DNA from: Streptomyces sp. NBC_00708
Lineage (GTDB): Bacteria; Actinomycetota; Actinomycetes; Streptomycetales; Streptomycetaceae
DNA: 64,000 nt
NCBI GenBank assembly: GCA_036226585.1
Contig: CP108997.1
Location: 2,914,001 to 2,978,000, forward strand
Direction of reading: 5' to 3'
Below the pieces are notes generated by a model that saw nothing but the letters and a program-made list of their open reading frames with translations, was not told the origin of the DNA and searched no databases. Positions within the stretch are counted from its first letter, which is position 1. The number at the start of each line of letters is the position of its first letter. Of the stretch, positions 26,242 to 34,324 are shown one piece after another. The position numbers and the translations under genes were made by a program.

Positions 26242-26483
26242 ACACTGAGCAACTCCACTGGTTCAAGAGCAGCTACAGCGGCGGCGAGGGCGGCGCATGC
26301 ATCGAGGTCGCCTATGACTGGCGCAAGTCGAGCTATAGCAGCGGCGAGGGCGGCGAGTGCATCGAGGTCGCGTCCTGCGCAACCGCGATCCACGTCCGGG
26401 ACTCGAAGAACATCCCCGGTCCCCACGTCGACGTGGCGCCCACGGCCTGGTCCGCGTTCGTCACGTACGCCCGGCAGGGCTGA
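26238..26483 (+). CDS. DUF397 protein with duplicated N-terminal motif
   Basis: An 81-residue DUF397 protein, longer than the usual 60-70. The signature WxKSSYSxGEGGxCIEVA occurs twice: WFKSSYSGGEGGACIEVA (residues 8-25) and WRKSSYSSGEGGECIEVA (28-45). It is followed by the normal IHVRDSK and PTAWSAFVTYAR ends. The duplication has a 20-codon period at DNA level. It is translationally coupled to the XRE regulator through ATGA and ends at a bidirectional hairpin. The extra copy may change the stoichiometry or specificity of partner binding. Confidence 0.9.
   Translation: MNTEQLHWFKSSYSGGEGGACIEVAYDWRKSSYSSGEGGECIEVASCATAIHVRDSKNIPGPHVDVAPTAWSAFVTYARQG
26259..26378 (+). repeat. 60-bp in-frame tandem duplication inside the DUF397 gene
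   Basis: Two successive 60-base units (26259-26318 and 26319-26378) encode nearly the same 18-residue motif. Most differences are synonymous or conservative, which suggests a fairly recent duplication. Confidence 0.75.
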
Positions 26484-26489
26484 AAAGCC

Positions 26490-26521
26490 GGACGGCGAGC
26501 CCCAACCGGCGCTCGCCGTCC
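26490..26521. terminator. Bidirectional hairpin between DUF397 and lipoprotein genes
   Basis: A perfect 11-bp stem (26490-26500 with 26511-26521) sits between convergent stops, preceded by AAAA on the left, so leftward transcripts would end in U residues. Confidence 0.7.
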
Positions 26522-26531
26522 GCCCGGCCCC

Positions 26532-27179
26532 TCAGCCGCCCGGCGTCTCGTCCACCTTGAAGTCCATGTTGACCTTGCCGCCGACAACCGACTTCGCGGT
26601 GACCGTCACTCCGTACTGCTTGCCGCTGTCGGCCAGTTGGCAGCGGATCGTGGCGCCGACCTTGGCGGGCAGGTTCTCGGGGCAGGTGAAGGAGTCGGGC
26701 TGCTTGCCGACCTGCGCGGCGAGGGCGGCCTTGCCCTGGCGGGCGACCTCGGCCTTGTCCACGGAGCCGGAGGCGCTGTCCGTGCCCGCCGATTCGGACG
26801 GCTGGGCCGAATCGCTGGGCTGGGGGTCGGCGGAGGCGCCCCCGTCGGCCCCGGCGTCGCCGTCGACCTTGTAGTCCATGTTCACGTCGTCGCCGTCCAC
26901 CGACTTCACGGTGACGGTCATGCCGAGCTTCTTGCCGCCGTCGGTGAGCGTGCAGCGCACGCTCTCGCCGACCTTGGCCTTGAGGTCGTCCTCGCAGGTC
27001 ACGTCCTCCGGTGCCCGCCCGACCTCCTTCTTCAGGCCGGCGGAGGCCTGCTTGGCGACCTCGTCCTTCTTGACGACCTTGTCACCGCCCACGCTGAACG
27101 AGCAGCCCGACGCGAAGAGCATGACCAGCGTCCCGGCCGCTGCTCCCGCCACCATCCGACTCCGTACGGACTGCTGCAT
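26532..27179 (-). CDS. Lipoprotein with two DUF4333 domains
   Basis: A 215-residue secreted lipoprotein. The signal peptide ends in the lipobox FASGC with Cys26. Two homologous DUF4333 domains follow (about residues 35-105 and 142-213), each with a KxEVAxQ start, one Cys pair (VTCEDDL and VRCTLTD; FTCPENL and IRCQLAD), and an ending like VNMDYKVD or VNMDFKVD. A Ser/Asp/Pro linker joins them. The paired cysteines suggest one disulfide per domain. I chose ATG 27179 because it starts the signal peptide; the frame upstream is open but lacks one. Function unknown. The family is common in actinobacterial envelopes. Confidence 0.87.
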   Translation of the reverse strand: MQQSVRSRMVAGAAAGTLVMLFASGCSFSVGGDKVVKKDEVAKQASAGLKKEVGRAPEDVTCEDDLKAKVGESVRCTLTDGGKKLGMTVTVKSVDGDDVNMDYKVDGDAGADGGASADPQPSDSAQPSESAGTDSASGSVDKAEVARQGKAALAAQVGKQPDSFTCPENLPAKVGATIRCQLADSGKQYGVTVTAKSVVGGKVNMDFKVDETPGG

Positions 27180-27318
27180 GGGTCCCCCAAGCATCGATGT
27201 ACACGCCAAGAACTGGCCTGCCAAGCTACCACCGGCCCCCGAACACCCGACCGAGCCGACCAGTCCCCGGACGGTCGGCCCGGACACCCCGGCTCGGCGG
27301 CCCCGGGCACAGCGGGCG

Positions 27319-28320
27319 TCACAGCGCCGGGTCGGCCAGCAGCCCGGACAGCGACCGTGCGCCCCCGGCGTCCGTCACGGCCGTCAGCCCCCGTGCCGCC
27401 GTGGGGAAGAGCCGGCCCCAGGAGCACGCCCGGTTGACGGCCCCCAGGTGCCGGGCCAGAGCGGCCCCGCGCCGCAGTCCGGCGGGCGTCGGCCCCGTCC
27501 CGGCCCACGCGTCGAGGTAGGCGTCACGCAGCCGGGGCAGCGCCTGCGGCCCGTACTGTTCGCGCGCGTTGCCCAACGGCACGTGCAGGCTGCAGAACGG
27601 ATGGGAGACCGCCGCGTCCCCCCAGTCGAAGAAGGTGAAGCGGCCCGGCGCGGGGGCGAAGATCTGCCCGTCGTGCAGGTCGGAGTGGTCGAGCGTGTCG
27701 GGGATGCCGAGCGCGGCCAGCTCCTCGCACCACCCCACGAGGCGCGGGCGCAGCGCCCGCAGTGCCGAGCGGGTGCCGGCGTCCAGGGCGGCGTTCTCCT
27801 CGACGATCCGGTCGAAGACGTCGGGGAGGACCGCCGTACGCGCGTCGGGGACACCGAGCCGGGCGATCTCCCCGGTACGGGAGGACAGCGCGCGTTGCAC
27901 GGTCGCGTACTGGCGCAGCGCCTCCTCCCAGGCTCGTAGGCCCGTTCCGCTCGTACCGTGCGCGTCCCTGAAGAGCGTGCCGCCGTGCGGAAAGAGGGAC
28001 CAGCCGCGCTCCGCGTCCACGGCGAGCGGTTCCAGCACCTGCCCCGGAACCCAGCGGGCCAGCGCCTCGGTCAGCCCGGCCTCGTAGGCGCTCGCGGGCG
28101 AGTTGGCCTTGCACCACACATCGGGACCCCCGGGGGCCGCCAGGCGCATCAGCACGGACCAGGGCCGCACCCGCACGGCGAGCAGCCGCGCCGCAGACCG
28201 CCCGCGAGCGGCCAGCCCCCGTTCCGCCCACGCGAGGACGGACTGCCGCCACTCCACATCGTCCCAGGGGGTCACCGCCTCCGGGTACCGCCCGCGATCC
28301 ACCACAGCCTCACCGTGCAT
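27319..28320 (-). CDS. Phosphotransferase of the APH fold
   Basis: A 333-residue protein with the kinase-like catalytic segment TLDHSDLHDGQIFA (H-S-D in place of H-G-D, and Gln where Asn usually sits) and the metal-binding FFDWGDAAVSHPF. The aspartates needed for catalysis are kept, so activity is likely, but the altered loop separates it from classical aminoglycoside kinases. The N-terminal part includes WCKANSPASAYEAGLTEAL with the nucleotide-binding Lys. The start at ATG 28320 is the best of the available choices. It is divergent from the methyltransferase at 28453, and 139 bases separate its stop from the lipoprotein start. Substrate unknown. Confidence 0.82.
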   Translation of the reverse strand: MHGEAVVDRGRYPEAVTPWDDVEWRQSVLAWAERGLAARGRSAARLLAVRVRPWSVLMRLAAPGGPDVWCKANSPASAYEAGLTEALARWVPGQVLEPLAVDAERGWSLFPHGGTLFRDAHGTSGTGLRAWEEALRQYATVQRALSSRTGEIARLGVPDARTAVLPDVFDRIVEENAALDAGTRSALRALRPRLVGWCEELAALGIPDTLDHSDLHDGQIFAPAPGRFTFFDWGDAAVSHPFCSLHVPLGNAREQYGPQALPRLRDAYLDAWAGTGPTPAGLRRGAALARHLGAVNRACSWGRLFPTAARGLTAVTDAGGARSLSGLLADPAL

Positions 28321-28452
28321 CGCCCCATTCCACCCCTGATCCCGGCTGCGTCTCCACCGCATTTCGCCAACCGGTGGCGGGCGGGCGTCACCGCGCCTCC
28401 GCTCCCGAAACCCCCTCGCCGTCGGGGCACGTCCCCGCCTACGTTCGTCGCC

Positions 28453-29178
28453 ATGACCGACGACGCCTTCGCCCACCCGCGCCTCGCCGCGCTCTACGAC
28501 CCCCTCGACCCCGACCGCAGCGACCTCGACGCGTATGTACGGATGGCGGAGGAGTTCGACGCACACCGCGTACTCGACATCGGCTGCGGTACCGGGGTCT
28601 TCGCCCTGATGCTGGCGGATCGCGGGAAGGAGGTCGTCGGGGTCGAGCCCGCGCAGGCGTCCCTCGATGTCGCCCGCGCCAAGCCGGGCGGTGAGCGCGT
28701 CCGCTGGATCCGCGGTGACGCCACGGACCTTCCGCCGTTGCGTGTCGACCTCGCGACGATGACCGCGAACGTCGCGCAGGCCATCGTGGACCCCGACGCC
28801 TGGCGGGCGACCCTGCGGGGAGCCCACGCGGCGCTGCGGCCCGGCGGGCGGCTGGTGTTCGAGACGCGGGTGCCGGCGCGGCGGGCCTGGGAGGAGTGGA
28901 CCCGCGAGCGGTCCCACAGCGTGACCGAGGTGCCCGGGACCGGTGCCGTCGAGACCTGGGTCGATGTGACCGAGGTGGCCGGGGCCCTGGTGACCTTCCG
29001 CTGGACCTACCGGTTCGCGGCGGACGGCCAGGTGCTGACCTCGGACTCGACGCTGCGCTTCCGTGAACGGGAGGAGGCCGGGGCGGACCTGGAGGCGGCG
29101 GGATACGTCGTGGAGGACGTCCGCGAGGCGCCGGACCGGCCGGGACGGGAGTACGTGTTCGTGGCGCGACGGCCGTGA
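28453..29178 (+). CDS. Class I SAM-dependent methyltransferase
   Basis: A 241-residue methyltransferase with motif I VLDIGCGTGVFALML (about residues 38-52), the acidic end of strand two VVGVEPAQASLDVAR, and motif post-I DLATMTANVAQAI. The C-terminal half is a beta-rich cap (TWVDVTEVAGALVTFRWTYRF), as in small-molecule methyltransferases of the Methyltransf_25 type. The ATG at 28453 starts the conserved TDDAFAHPRLAALYD; the frame continues upstream without a sensible start. Substrate not predictable. Confidence 0.87.
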   Translation: MTDDAFAHPRLAALYDPLDPDRSDLDAYVRMAEEFDAHRVLDIGCGTGVFALMLADRGKEVVGVEPAQASLDVARAKPGGERVRWIRGDATDLPPLRVDLATMTANVAQAIVDPDAWRATLRGAHAALRPGGRLVFETRVPARRAWEEWTRERSHSVTEVPGTGAVETWVDVTEVAGALVTFRWTYRFAADGQVLTSDSTLRFREREEAGADLEAAGYVVEDVREAPDRPGREYVFVARRP

Positions 29179-29254
29179 TCCGTCCGCCACGTGAACGCCC
29201 TGCCGGTGCGGACCCGTCCGTACGATGAACTCACCAACGGGCGGGGGAAACAGC

Positions 29255-29734
29255 ATGCGGTGGGATCGCAGGAGTATCACCGGGTTCGGGCTGATGGCGT
29301 GCGGGCTGGCCCTCGGAGCGGTGGGCGTCGGAATCATCGCCGTCGGGACGGGGGCCTTCGGGGTGGAGACGGAGACGTTCGGCGCGATCGACTGCAACTC
29401 CGTCTCCGTCAAGGGCGGGACCGTGTGGCACTGCCGCGGCGAGAGCCCGGACCAGGCCGCCGCCAATGAGGCGGCCCGGCGCAAGGCGGAGCTGGACGGG
29501 CTGCGCGGGGTGGACGACCTGAGCGGTCCATCGCGCCCGCAGCGCACGGAGTTGATGTTCGTCCAGCACGACGGGCGGCGCGATCCGGACCGGGTGACGG
29601 CCTCGCACTCACCCGTGGGCGATCGCTGGATCGCCCACTCGGGCGGCGTCGTCGGCACGGGCGTGGGCGGGGTCGTCGTCGGCGGGGCGGGGATCGCCTG
29701 GGGGGTCCACCGGGTCCGTGCGCGGCGGGGATGA
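29255..29734 (+). CDS. Membrane protein of unknown function
   Basis: A 159-residue protein with a Gly/Ala-rich helix at residues 9-31, a polar middle part with two cysteines (AIDCNSVS and VWHCRGE, possibly a disulfide outside the cell), and a second helix near the C-terminus (VVGTGVGGVVVGGAGIAWGV). The ATG at 29255 has GGGGGA seven bases upstream and replaces an earlier unsupported GTG/ATG. No family recognised. It lies 76 bases after the methyltransferase stop on the same strand and may share its transcript. Confidence 0.7.
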   Translation: MRWDRRSITGFGLMACGLALGAVGVGIIAVGTGAFGVETETFGAIDCNSVSVKGGTVWHCRGESPDQAAANEAARRKAELDGLRGVDDLSGPSRPQRTELMFVQHDGRRDPDRVTASHSPVGDRWIAHSGGVVGTGVGGVVVGGAGIAWGVHRVRARRG

Positions 29735-29746
29735 GCCGGGTCCCCC

Positions 29747-30343
29747 TCACCCCAGCCCGCGCGCGACGCGCTCCGCCTCGGTCAGGGTCTCCATCAGCTT
29801 CTCCGGGTCCACCACGTACTCGCTGTCGTCCAGCGCGTCGTAGTCCGTCGTACCCAACGGCAGCCCCAACGCGTCCAGTTCGGCGGCCAGCTGCCCGAAC
29901 GCCACGCGCTCGTCCGGTTCGTCCTGATACGCGGACTGTTCGAAGGCGACGGCCTCCGTCAGGGTGGAGCCGGTCATCTGCCAGAGCGTGAACTCCGTGT
30001 CCAGCTCGATCGGCCGCACGCCCGGCTCGTCCGGATGGACCCAGTAGCCGACCCACCCCTTGCCGCCCTTGGCGACGAGCTGCACGTACTCCACCATCCG
30101 CGCGACCCCCGCGTTGACGGCCTGCATCTCCGGGTCCGCCAGCTCCTGTTCGCTCAGGTAGCCGGTGTCCAGGAAGGGGTGGAGCTCGCCCCCCTCGAAG
30201 AATTCGAGGCCCAGCAGGCGGGCGAAGCCGTCACGCCCCTCCCAGTGCGCGAGCAGCAGCACGCGCAGGTCGTCCGGCACCGGGTGACCGTCCAGCCGTT
30301 CACGGGAAAACGCGGCGAGCCGCTCGTCGTAGGTGGTGTCCAC
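29747..30343 (-). CDS. Acidic protein of unknown function
   Basis: A 198-residue soluble, acidic protein. The segment GYWVHPDEPGVRPIELDTEF, followed by WQMTGSTLTEAVAFEQ, is somewhat like SMI1/KNR4 (SUKH) domains, but I do not see the full signature, so that remains a guess. The GTG at 30343 is preceded by GAGAGGGA and starts the protein at VDTTYDERLAAF. It is 34 bases downstream of the F420-type oxidoreductase gene on the same strand and could be co-transcribed. It converges with the membrane protein at 29255-29734, with a 12-base gap. Confidence 0.65.
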   Translation of the reverse strand: MDTTYDERLAAFSRERLDGHPVPDDLRVLLLAHWEGRDGFARLLGLEFFEGGELHPFLDTGYLSEQELADPEMQAVNAGVARMVEYVQLVAKGGKGWVGYWVHPDEPGVRPIELDTEFTLWQMTGSTLTEAVAFEQSAYQDEPDERVAFGQLAAELDALGLPLGTTDYDALDDSEYVVDPEKLMETLTEAERVARGLG

Positions 30344-30377
30344 GGGTCCCTCTCGGGGGTCGAAGCAGCAGGGGGTT

Positions 30378-31208
30378 CTACAGGTACGCCGCGTACGCGT
30401 CCAGCGTCCGCAGCACCTCCGGTTCCGGGGCCGGAGGCAGCTGGAGGACGACCTCCTCGATGCCCAGGTCCGCGTAGTGGGCCAGCTTCCCCGGGGCCGG
30501 GACGACCGCGTACGGGACGACGTGGAGGTCCTTCGGGTCGCGGCCGGCCGCCTCCCAGGCGGTGCGGAGGCGGGGCACGGACTCCGTGAGGCCCCGGCCG
30601 CCGATGGGCAGCCAGCCGTCCGCCGACTCCGCGATGCGCTCGAACAGTTTGGAGCCCGCCGCGCCGCCGAGGAGGGTGCGGGGGCCCTGCGGCCGGTATG
30701 GCTTCGGGTACGCGTGACTCGCCCGCACCGAGCCGAACTCACCCTCGTACGCCGTGGGTTCCGCAGCCCACAGCGCCCGCATCAGCGCCAGGCGCTCACG
30801 GCCCAGGCTGCGGCGGGTCGGCCACTCGACGCCGTGGTCGGCGGCCTCCTCGACATTCCAGCCGTAGCCGATACCGAAGGTGAAGCGGCCGGCGGAGAGG
30901 TGGTCGAGGGTGGCGATCTGCTTGGCCAGGTCGATCGGGTCGTGCTGGGCGATCAGGGTGATCCCGGTGCCCAGGGCCAGCCGCTCGGTCACCGCGGCGG
31001 CCTGCGCGAGGGCGACGAACGGGTCCAGGGTGCGGCCGTACTCGCGGGGCAGCTCGCCGCCCGCCGGGTAGGGGGTGTCCCTGCTCACCGGGATGTGGGT
31101 GTGCTCGGGCAGGTAGAGCCCGGCGAACCCGCGCTGTTCGAGCTGGTGCGCCAGCCGCACCGGGGTGATGGTCTCGTCGGTGAGGAAGATCGTGGTCGCG
31201 ATCCGCAT
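30378..31208 (-). CDS. LLM-class (F420-dependent type) oxidoreductase
   Basis: A 276-residue TIM-barrel protein of the bacterial luciferase-like superfamily. Supporting blocks are FAGLYLPEHTHIPVSR, RLALGTGITLIAQHDP, and LDHLSAGRFTFGIGYGWNVEEAADHG, which is characteristic of the actinobacterial F420-dependent subgroup. The ATG at 31208 has GGAGGT at ideal spacing. F420 rather than FMN is favoured because the subgroup block is typical and the FO synthase gene is in the same window, but this is an inference. It is divergent from the siderophore-interacting protein gene, and the iron box between them may affect both. Confidence 0.85.
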   Translation of the reverse strand: MRIATTIFLTDETITPVRLAHQLEQRGFAGLYLPEHTHIPVSRDTPYPAGGELPREYGRTLDPFVALAQAAAVTERLALGTGITLIAQHDPIDLAKQIATLDHLSAGRFTFGIGYGWNVEEAADHGVEWPTRRSLGRERLALMRALWAAEPTAYEGEFGSVRASHAYPKPYRPQGPRTLLGGAAGSKLFERIAESADGWLPIGGRGLTESVPRLRTAWEAAGRDPKDLHVVPYAVVPAPGKLAHYADLGIEEVVLQLPPAPEPEVLRTLDAYAAYL

Positions 31209-31299
31209 ACGAAGGCACCTCCGTCGTAGTCCCGTGGCGCTCCAACGTATGCGGTCGGGCGCGCGAAGGGGCGCCTCCGGCCTCCCCAACCTCGCACGC

Positions 31300-31318
31300 T
31301 TAGGTTAGGCTCACCTAA
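31300..31318 (+). promoter_or_regulatory. Iron box (DmdR1/DtxR-type operator)
   Basis: TTAGGTTAGGCTCACCTAA differs at one position from the palindromic actinomycete iron box TTAGGTTAGGCTAACCTAA. It lies 28 bases upstream of the siderophore-interacting protein gene, so that gene should be repressed when iron is sufficient. Confidence 0.9.
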
Positions 31319-31346
31319 ATCACTCACGGATGCGGGGGGTACGGCC

Positions 31347-32078
31347 ATGGGGCACGGCTGGGAGGGCGTCGTCCTCAAGCTCATGCGAGGACGCGACTTC
31401 ACGTTCACGGTCACCGCGACCGAGCCGCCCGCCGACGGCTTCCGGCGCGTCGCCGTCACGGACGGCGGGCTGCTCGCCGCGACCGGCGGGGCCCACCCGA
31501 CGATGTGGGTCAGGCTCTGGTTCGACCGGTCCGGCAAACCGCACCAGCGCGCGTACACCCTGGTCGACCCGGACCCGGAAGCCGGCACGTTCACGCTGGA
31601 GTTCGCCCTGCACGAGGGGCCGGCCACGGACTGGGCGCTGGCCGCGCGGCCGGGCGACACGATCGACGCCACCCTCCAGGGCACCGGCTTCTCGCTGCCC
31701 GACCCCACGCCCTCCCGGCTCGTCGTGATCGGTGACCCGGCGTCCCTGCCCGCGATGAACTCCCTGCTCGACGCGCTGCCGGACACCCCGGCGACCCTCT
31801 GGTACGAGACCGCGCCCGGCGCGTCCGACGAGCCGCCGCTGCGCCTGGACCCGGACCGCCACACGCTCCACCGGGTCGAGCGCCACGGCCGGGGCCCGGC
31901 GCTCATCGACGCGGTGAAGTCGGGGCTGCCCGAGGTACTGGGCGAGGACGCCTCGGGCGCGTACGTCTGGATCGCCTGCGACACGGCGACGACCAGGTCC
32001 CTGTCCTCGTACGTACGCAGGGACCTGGCCGTCCCCAAGGAGCGGGTGCACGCGCTCGGTTACTGGCGCGCGGGCTGA
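31347..32078 (+). CDS. Siderophore-interacting protein (FAD-dependent ferric reductase)
   Basis: A 243-residue member of the SIP family (FAD-binding 9 plus SIP domain), which releases iron from imported ferric siderophores by reduction in the cytosol. The FAD-binding segment shows QRAYTLVDPDPEAGTFTLEFALH and the NAD(P)H side shows VVIGDPASLPAMNSLLDAL. The ending AYVWIACDTATTRSLSSYVRRDL carries the usual (E/A)-x-S-x-x-R-x-hydrophobic region. The ATG at 31347 follows GGGGGGTACGGCC. An iron box lies 28 bases upstream. No siderophore synthesis genes are in the window. Its 3' end overlaps the convergent MFS gene by 19 bases. Confidence 0.92.
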   Translation: MGHGWEGVVLKLMRGRDFTFTVTATEPPADGFRRVAVTDGGLLAATGGAHPTMWVRLWFDRSGKPHQRAYTLVDPDPEAGTFTLEFALHEGPATDWALAARPGDTIDATLQGTGFSLPDPTPSRLVVIGDPASLPAMNSLLDALPDTPATLWYETAPGASDEPPLRLDPDRHTLHRVERHGRGPALIDAVKSGLPEVLGEDASGAYVWIACDTATTRSLSSYVRRDLAVPKERVHALGYWRAG

Positions 32079-33346
32079 GGGTCGGCCGGCCGGCCCTCGA
32101 ACGCCTCCAGCCGCCGTGCGCAGCAACGCCGTTGCGCCACCGCCAGGCCCGCCACCGCGACCCCCAGCACCAGCCAGCCCGCCGGGCCCGCCGCCATCAC
32201 GACCCCGGTCAGCAGCGGCGGGCCCGCCGACTTCTGGATGGACTGGGACATGCCGGCGACGCCGAGGTAGGCGGCGCGTTCGTCCGGCGGGGCCAGCAGG
32301 ACGGCCAGTTCCCAGGAGCTGACCGAGCGCATCAGCTCCGCCGTCGTGACCAGGACCGCCGCCGCGAGCAGGACCGCCGCCGCCGTCCAGGTGCCGCAGC
32401 CGGCCGCCCCGGCCAGCAGGGCGCAGGTGACGAACATCAGGACCCCGTACAGCGCCAGCGCACGCACCGCACCGCGTGGGCCCTCCGCCCGCCGGGAGAC
32501 GGCGAGCTGGAGCAGCACCACGAGCACGGTGTTGATGACCAGGAAGGCCGGGACGAGGGCGTGCGGCGCGTCGGTGCGGCTGACGAGCCACAGCGGGAGG
32601 CCGACGCCGAGCACCGAGTCGTCGAGGTTCATGGGGATGTCGAGGAGCACGAAGCGCAGGTAACCCCGGTCCCGCCAGGGGCCCTTGGCGCGGCCCGGCC
32701 GCACGGCGGGCCCGGTGGAGGCCGCCCGGCCGCCCTGCTCTTCCGTACGCCACACCAGCACGGCCGCGACGAGGAAGGAGAGCGCGTTGCCGAGGATCAG
32801 GACGCGGTAGGCGTCCGTCGTGCCGACCGCCAGGCCGATGGCGGCGAGCCCCGCGCCGACGCCGTAGCCGGCATTGGCGGCGCTGCGGGACAACGCCTGG
32901 TAGGCGGCCCGGCGTTCGCCGGCCGCACGGGTCGCGAACAGCATCTCCAGGGTCTTGGCCGCCCGGTCCCCGAGGTAGGTCACCGCGACCACGACGAGCA
33001 GCGCCCCGAAGCTCGTACAGAGCAGCACCAGGGCCAGCGTCACCAGACGCAGCAGATGGCAGCCGATCAGCAGCGAACGGACCGGGAAGCGGCCGGCCAG
33101 GCGTCCGGCCAGGGGTGAGCCCGCGATGCCGGCGACGCCCGCCGTACCCAGCAGGACGCCGATCTGCTGGGCGCTGAGGTGGGTGACGAAGGTGAGGTAG
33201 AGGACCGAGGAGGCCGCCCACAGGCCGGTTCCGGTGCGGTCGACGGCCAGGGCGCGCAGCATGATCCGGGCATCCCTGCCGCCCGGCGGGTTGCGCAACT
33301 GGGCGACCAGGCCCGCCCGTTCAGGCTGTTCGTTGGCGCGCCCCAC
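32060..33346 (-). CDS. MFS transporter
   Basis: A 428-residue transporter with about 12 predicted helices and the cytoplasmic loop motif GSPLAGRLAGRFPVR (motif A region) between helices two and three. Charged loop segments and a short basic C-terminus fit the major facilitator superfamily, probably an exporter. The start is GTG 33346 (VGRANEQPERAG), preceded by GGGGGTACGGA; an ATG 14 bases upstream is out of frame. Three copies of a 12-bp operator-like motif lie just upstream, so expression is probably inducible. Substrate unknown; the 19-base 3' overlap with the siderophore-interacting gene is likely fortuitous. Confidence 0.87.
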   Translation of the reverse strand: MGRANEQPERAGLVAQLRNPPGGRDARIMLRALAVDRTGTGLWAASSVLYLTFVTHLSAQQIGVLLGTAGVAGIAGSPLAGRLAGRFPVRSLLIGCHLLRLVTLALVLLCTSFGALLVVVAVTYLGDRAAKTLEMLFATRAAGERRAAYQALSRSAANAGYGVGAGLAAIGLAVGTTDAYRVLILGNALSFLVAAVLVWRTEEQGGRAASTGPAVRPGRAKGPWRDRGYLRFVLLDIPMNLDDSVLGVGLPLWLVSRTDAPHALVPAFLVINTVLVVLLQLAVSRRAEGPRGAVRALALYGVLMFVTCALLAGAAGCGTWTAAAVLLAAAVLVTTAELMRSVSSWELAVLLAPPDERAAYLGVAGMSQSIQKSAGPPLLTGVVMAAGPAGWLVLGVAVAGLAVAQRRCCARRLEAFEGRPADPQPARQ

Positions 33347-33362
33347 TCCGTACCCCCATGTA

Positions 33363-33441
33363 TCTCGACATCAAGAGACCTATCGACCCGGGGCAGCCTG
33401 CCCGGATTTTCTCTTGATGTCAAGATGCTTGATGGCGAGAG
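33363..33441 (-). promoter_or_regulatory. Three operator-like copies of CTYGMCATCAAG upstream of the MFS gene
   Basis: Copies are CTCGACATCAAG (33364-33375), its reverse complement variant CTTGATGTCAAG (33413-33424) and CTTGATGGCGAG (33428-33439). Each differs from the others at one or two positions. Near-palindromic TTGA/TCAA half-sites of this size are typical of MarR-family operators. No MarR gene is adjacent, so the regulator is unidentified. Confidence 0.6.
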
Positions 33442-33467
33442 ACATACGGCGGCGCCCCGCACACGAA

Positions 33468-33513
33468 AGGGGCGGCGCACGGCCGACGCGTGGTCGGTGG
33501 GTGCGCCGCCCCT
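33468..33513 (-). terminator. Hairpin downstream of the ABC exporter operon
   Basis: A perfect 13-bp inverted repeat (33468-33480 with 33501-33513) whose 20-base loop contains a further 5-bp stem. It ends the leftward ABC operon before the MFS promoter region. Confidence 0.75.
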
Positions 33514-33547
33514 GGGCGGTACGGGCGGTGTCCGCCGGTCACGGCCC

Positions 33548-34324
33548 CTACTTGGGGTCCCGGTCGAACTGCGCCTTGGACCAGAAGGAGCCGAGGACGG
33601 TCAGGCCGAGGCACCAGGCCACCGCGAGCCACCCGTTGTGGCCGATCTCCGTGCCGAGCAGCAGCCCGCGCAGGGTCTCGATGGCCGGGGTGAAGGGCTG
33701 GTACTCGGCGATCGGCCGGAACCAGCCGGGCATCGAGCCCAGCGGGACGAACGCGCTGGAGATGAGCGGCAGCAGGATCAGCGGCATCGCGCTGTTGCCC
33801 GCGGCCTCGGCGTTCGGGCTGCCCAGCCCCATGCCCAGGGCGATCCAGGTGAACGCCAGGGTGAAGAGGACCAGGAGACCGAAGGCGGCGAACCACTCCA
33901 GGACCGTGGCGTCGGTGGAGCGGAAGCCCATGGCCACCCCGATGGCCCCGACGAACACCACGCTCATGAGGGTCTGCAGGAGGCTGCCCACCACGTGGCC
34001 GAAGAGGATGGAGCCGCGGTGGATGGCCATGGTGCGGAACCGGGCGATGATGCCCTCGCTCATGTCGGTGCAGATCGAGACCGCGGTGCCGACGGTGGTC
34101 GAGCCGATGGTCATGAGCAGGATGCCCGGCACGATGTACGCGATGTACGCGTCGCGGCCCGCGCCGCCGCTCATGGTGTCGCCGAAGATGTAGACGAACA
34201 GCAGGAGCATCATCACCGGGGTGAGCAGCACGTTCAGGGTGAGCGACGGGTAGCGGCGGGCGTGCAGCAGGTTGCGGCGCAGCATGGTGGCCGAGTCGCG
34301 GACGGCGAGGGAGAGGGTGCTCAT
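33548..34324 (-). CDS. ABC-2 type permease, DrrB-like
   Basis: A 258-residue permease with six hydrophobic segments and the ABC-2 layout of DrrB-type drug exporters: a long amphipathic N-terminus (MLRRNLLHARRYPSLTLNVL), the EGIIARFRTMAIHRGSILFGHVVG coupling region, and a C-terminal helix pair around YQPFTPAIETLRGLLLG. Its start overlaps the ATPase stop as ATGA, so both subunits are co-translated. A strong terminator follows. With the ATPase it should form a two-plus-two exporter of a hydrophobic compound or lipid; the substrate is unknown. Confidence 0.92.
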   Translation of the reverse strand: MSTLSLAVRDSATMLRRNLLHARRYPSLTLNVLLTPVMMLLLFVYIFGDTMSGGAGRDAYIAYIVPGILLMTIGSTTVGTAVSICTDMSEGIIARFRTMAIHRGSILFGHVVGSLLQTLMSVVFVGAIGVAMGFRSTDATVLEWFAAFGLLVLFTLAFTWIALGMGLGSPNAEAAGNSAMPLILLPLISSAFVPLGSMPGWFRPIAEYQPFTPAIETLRGLLLGTEIGHNGWLAVAWCLGLTVLGSFWSKAQFDRDPK

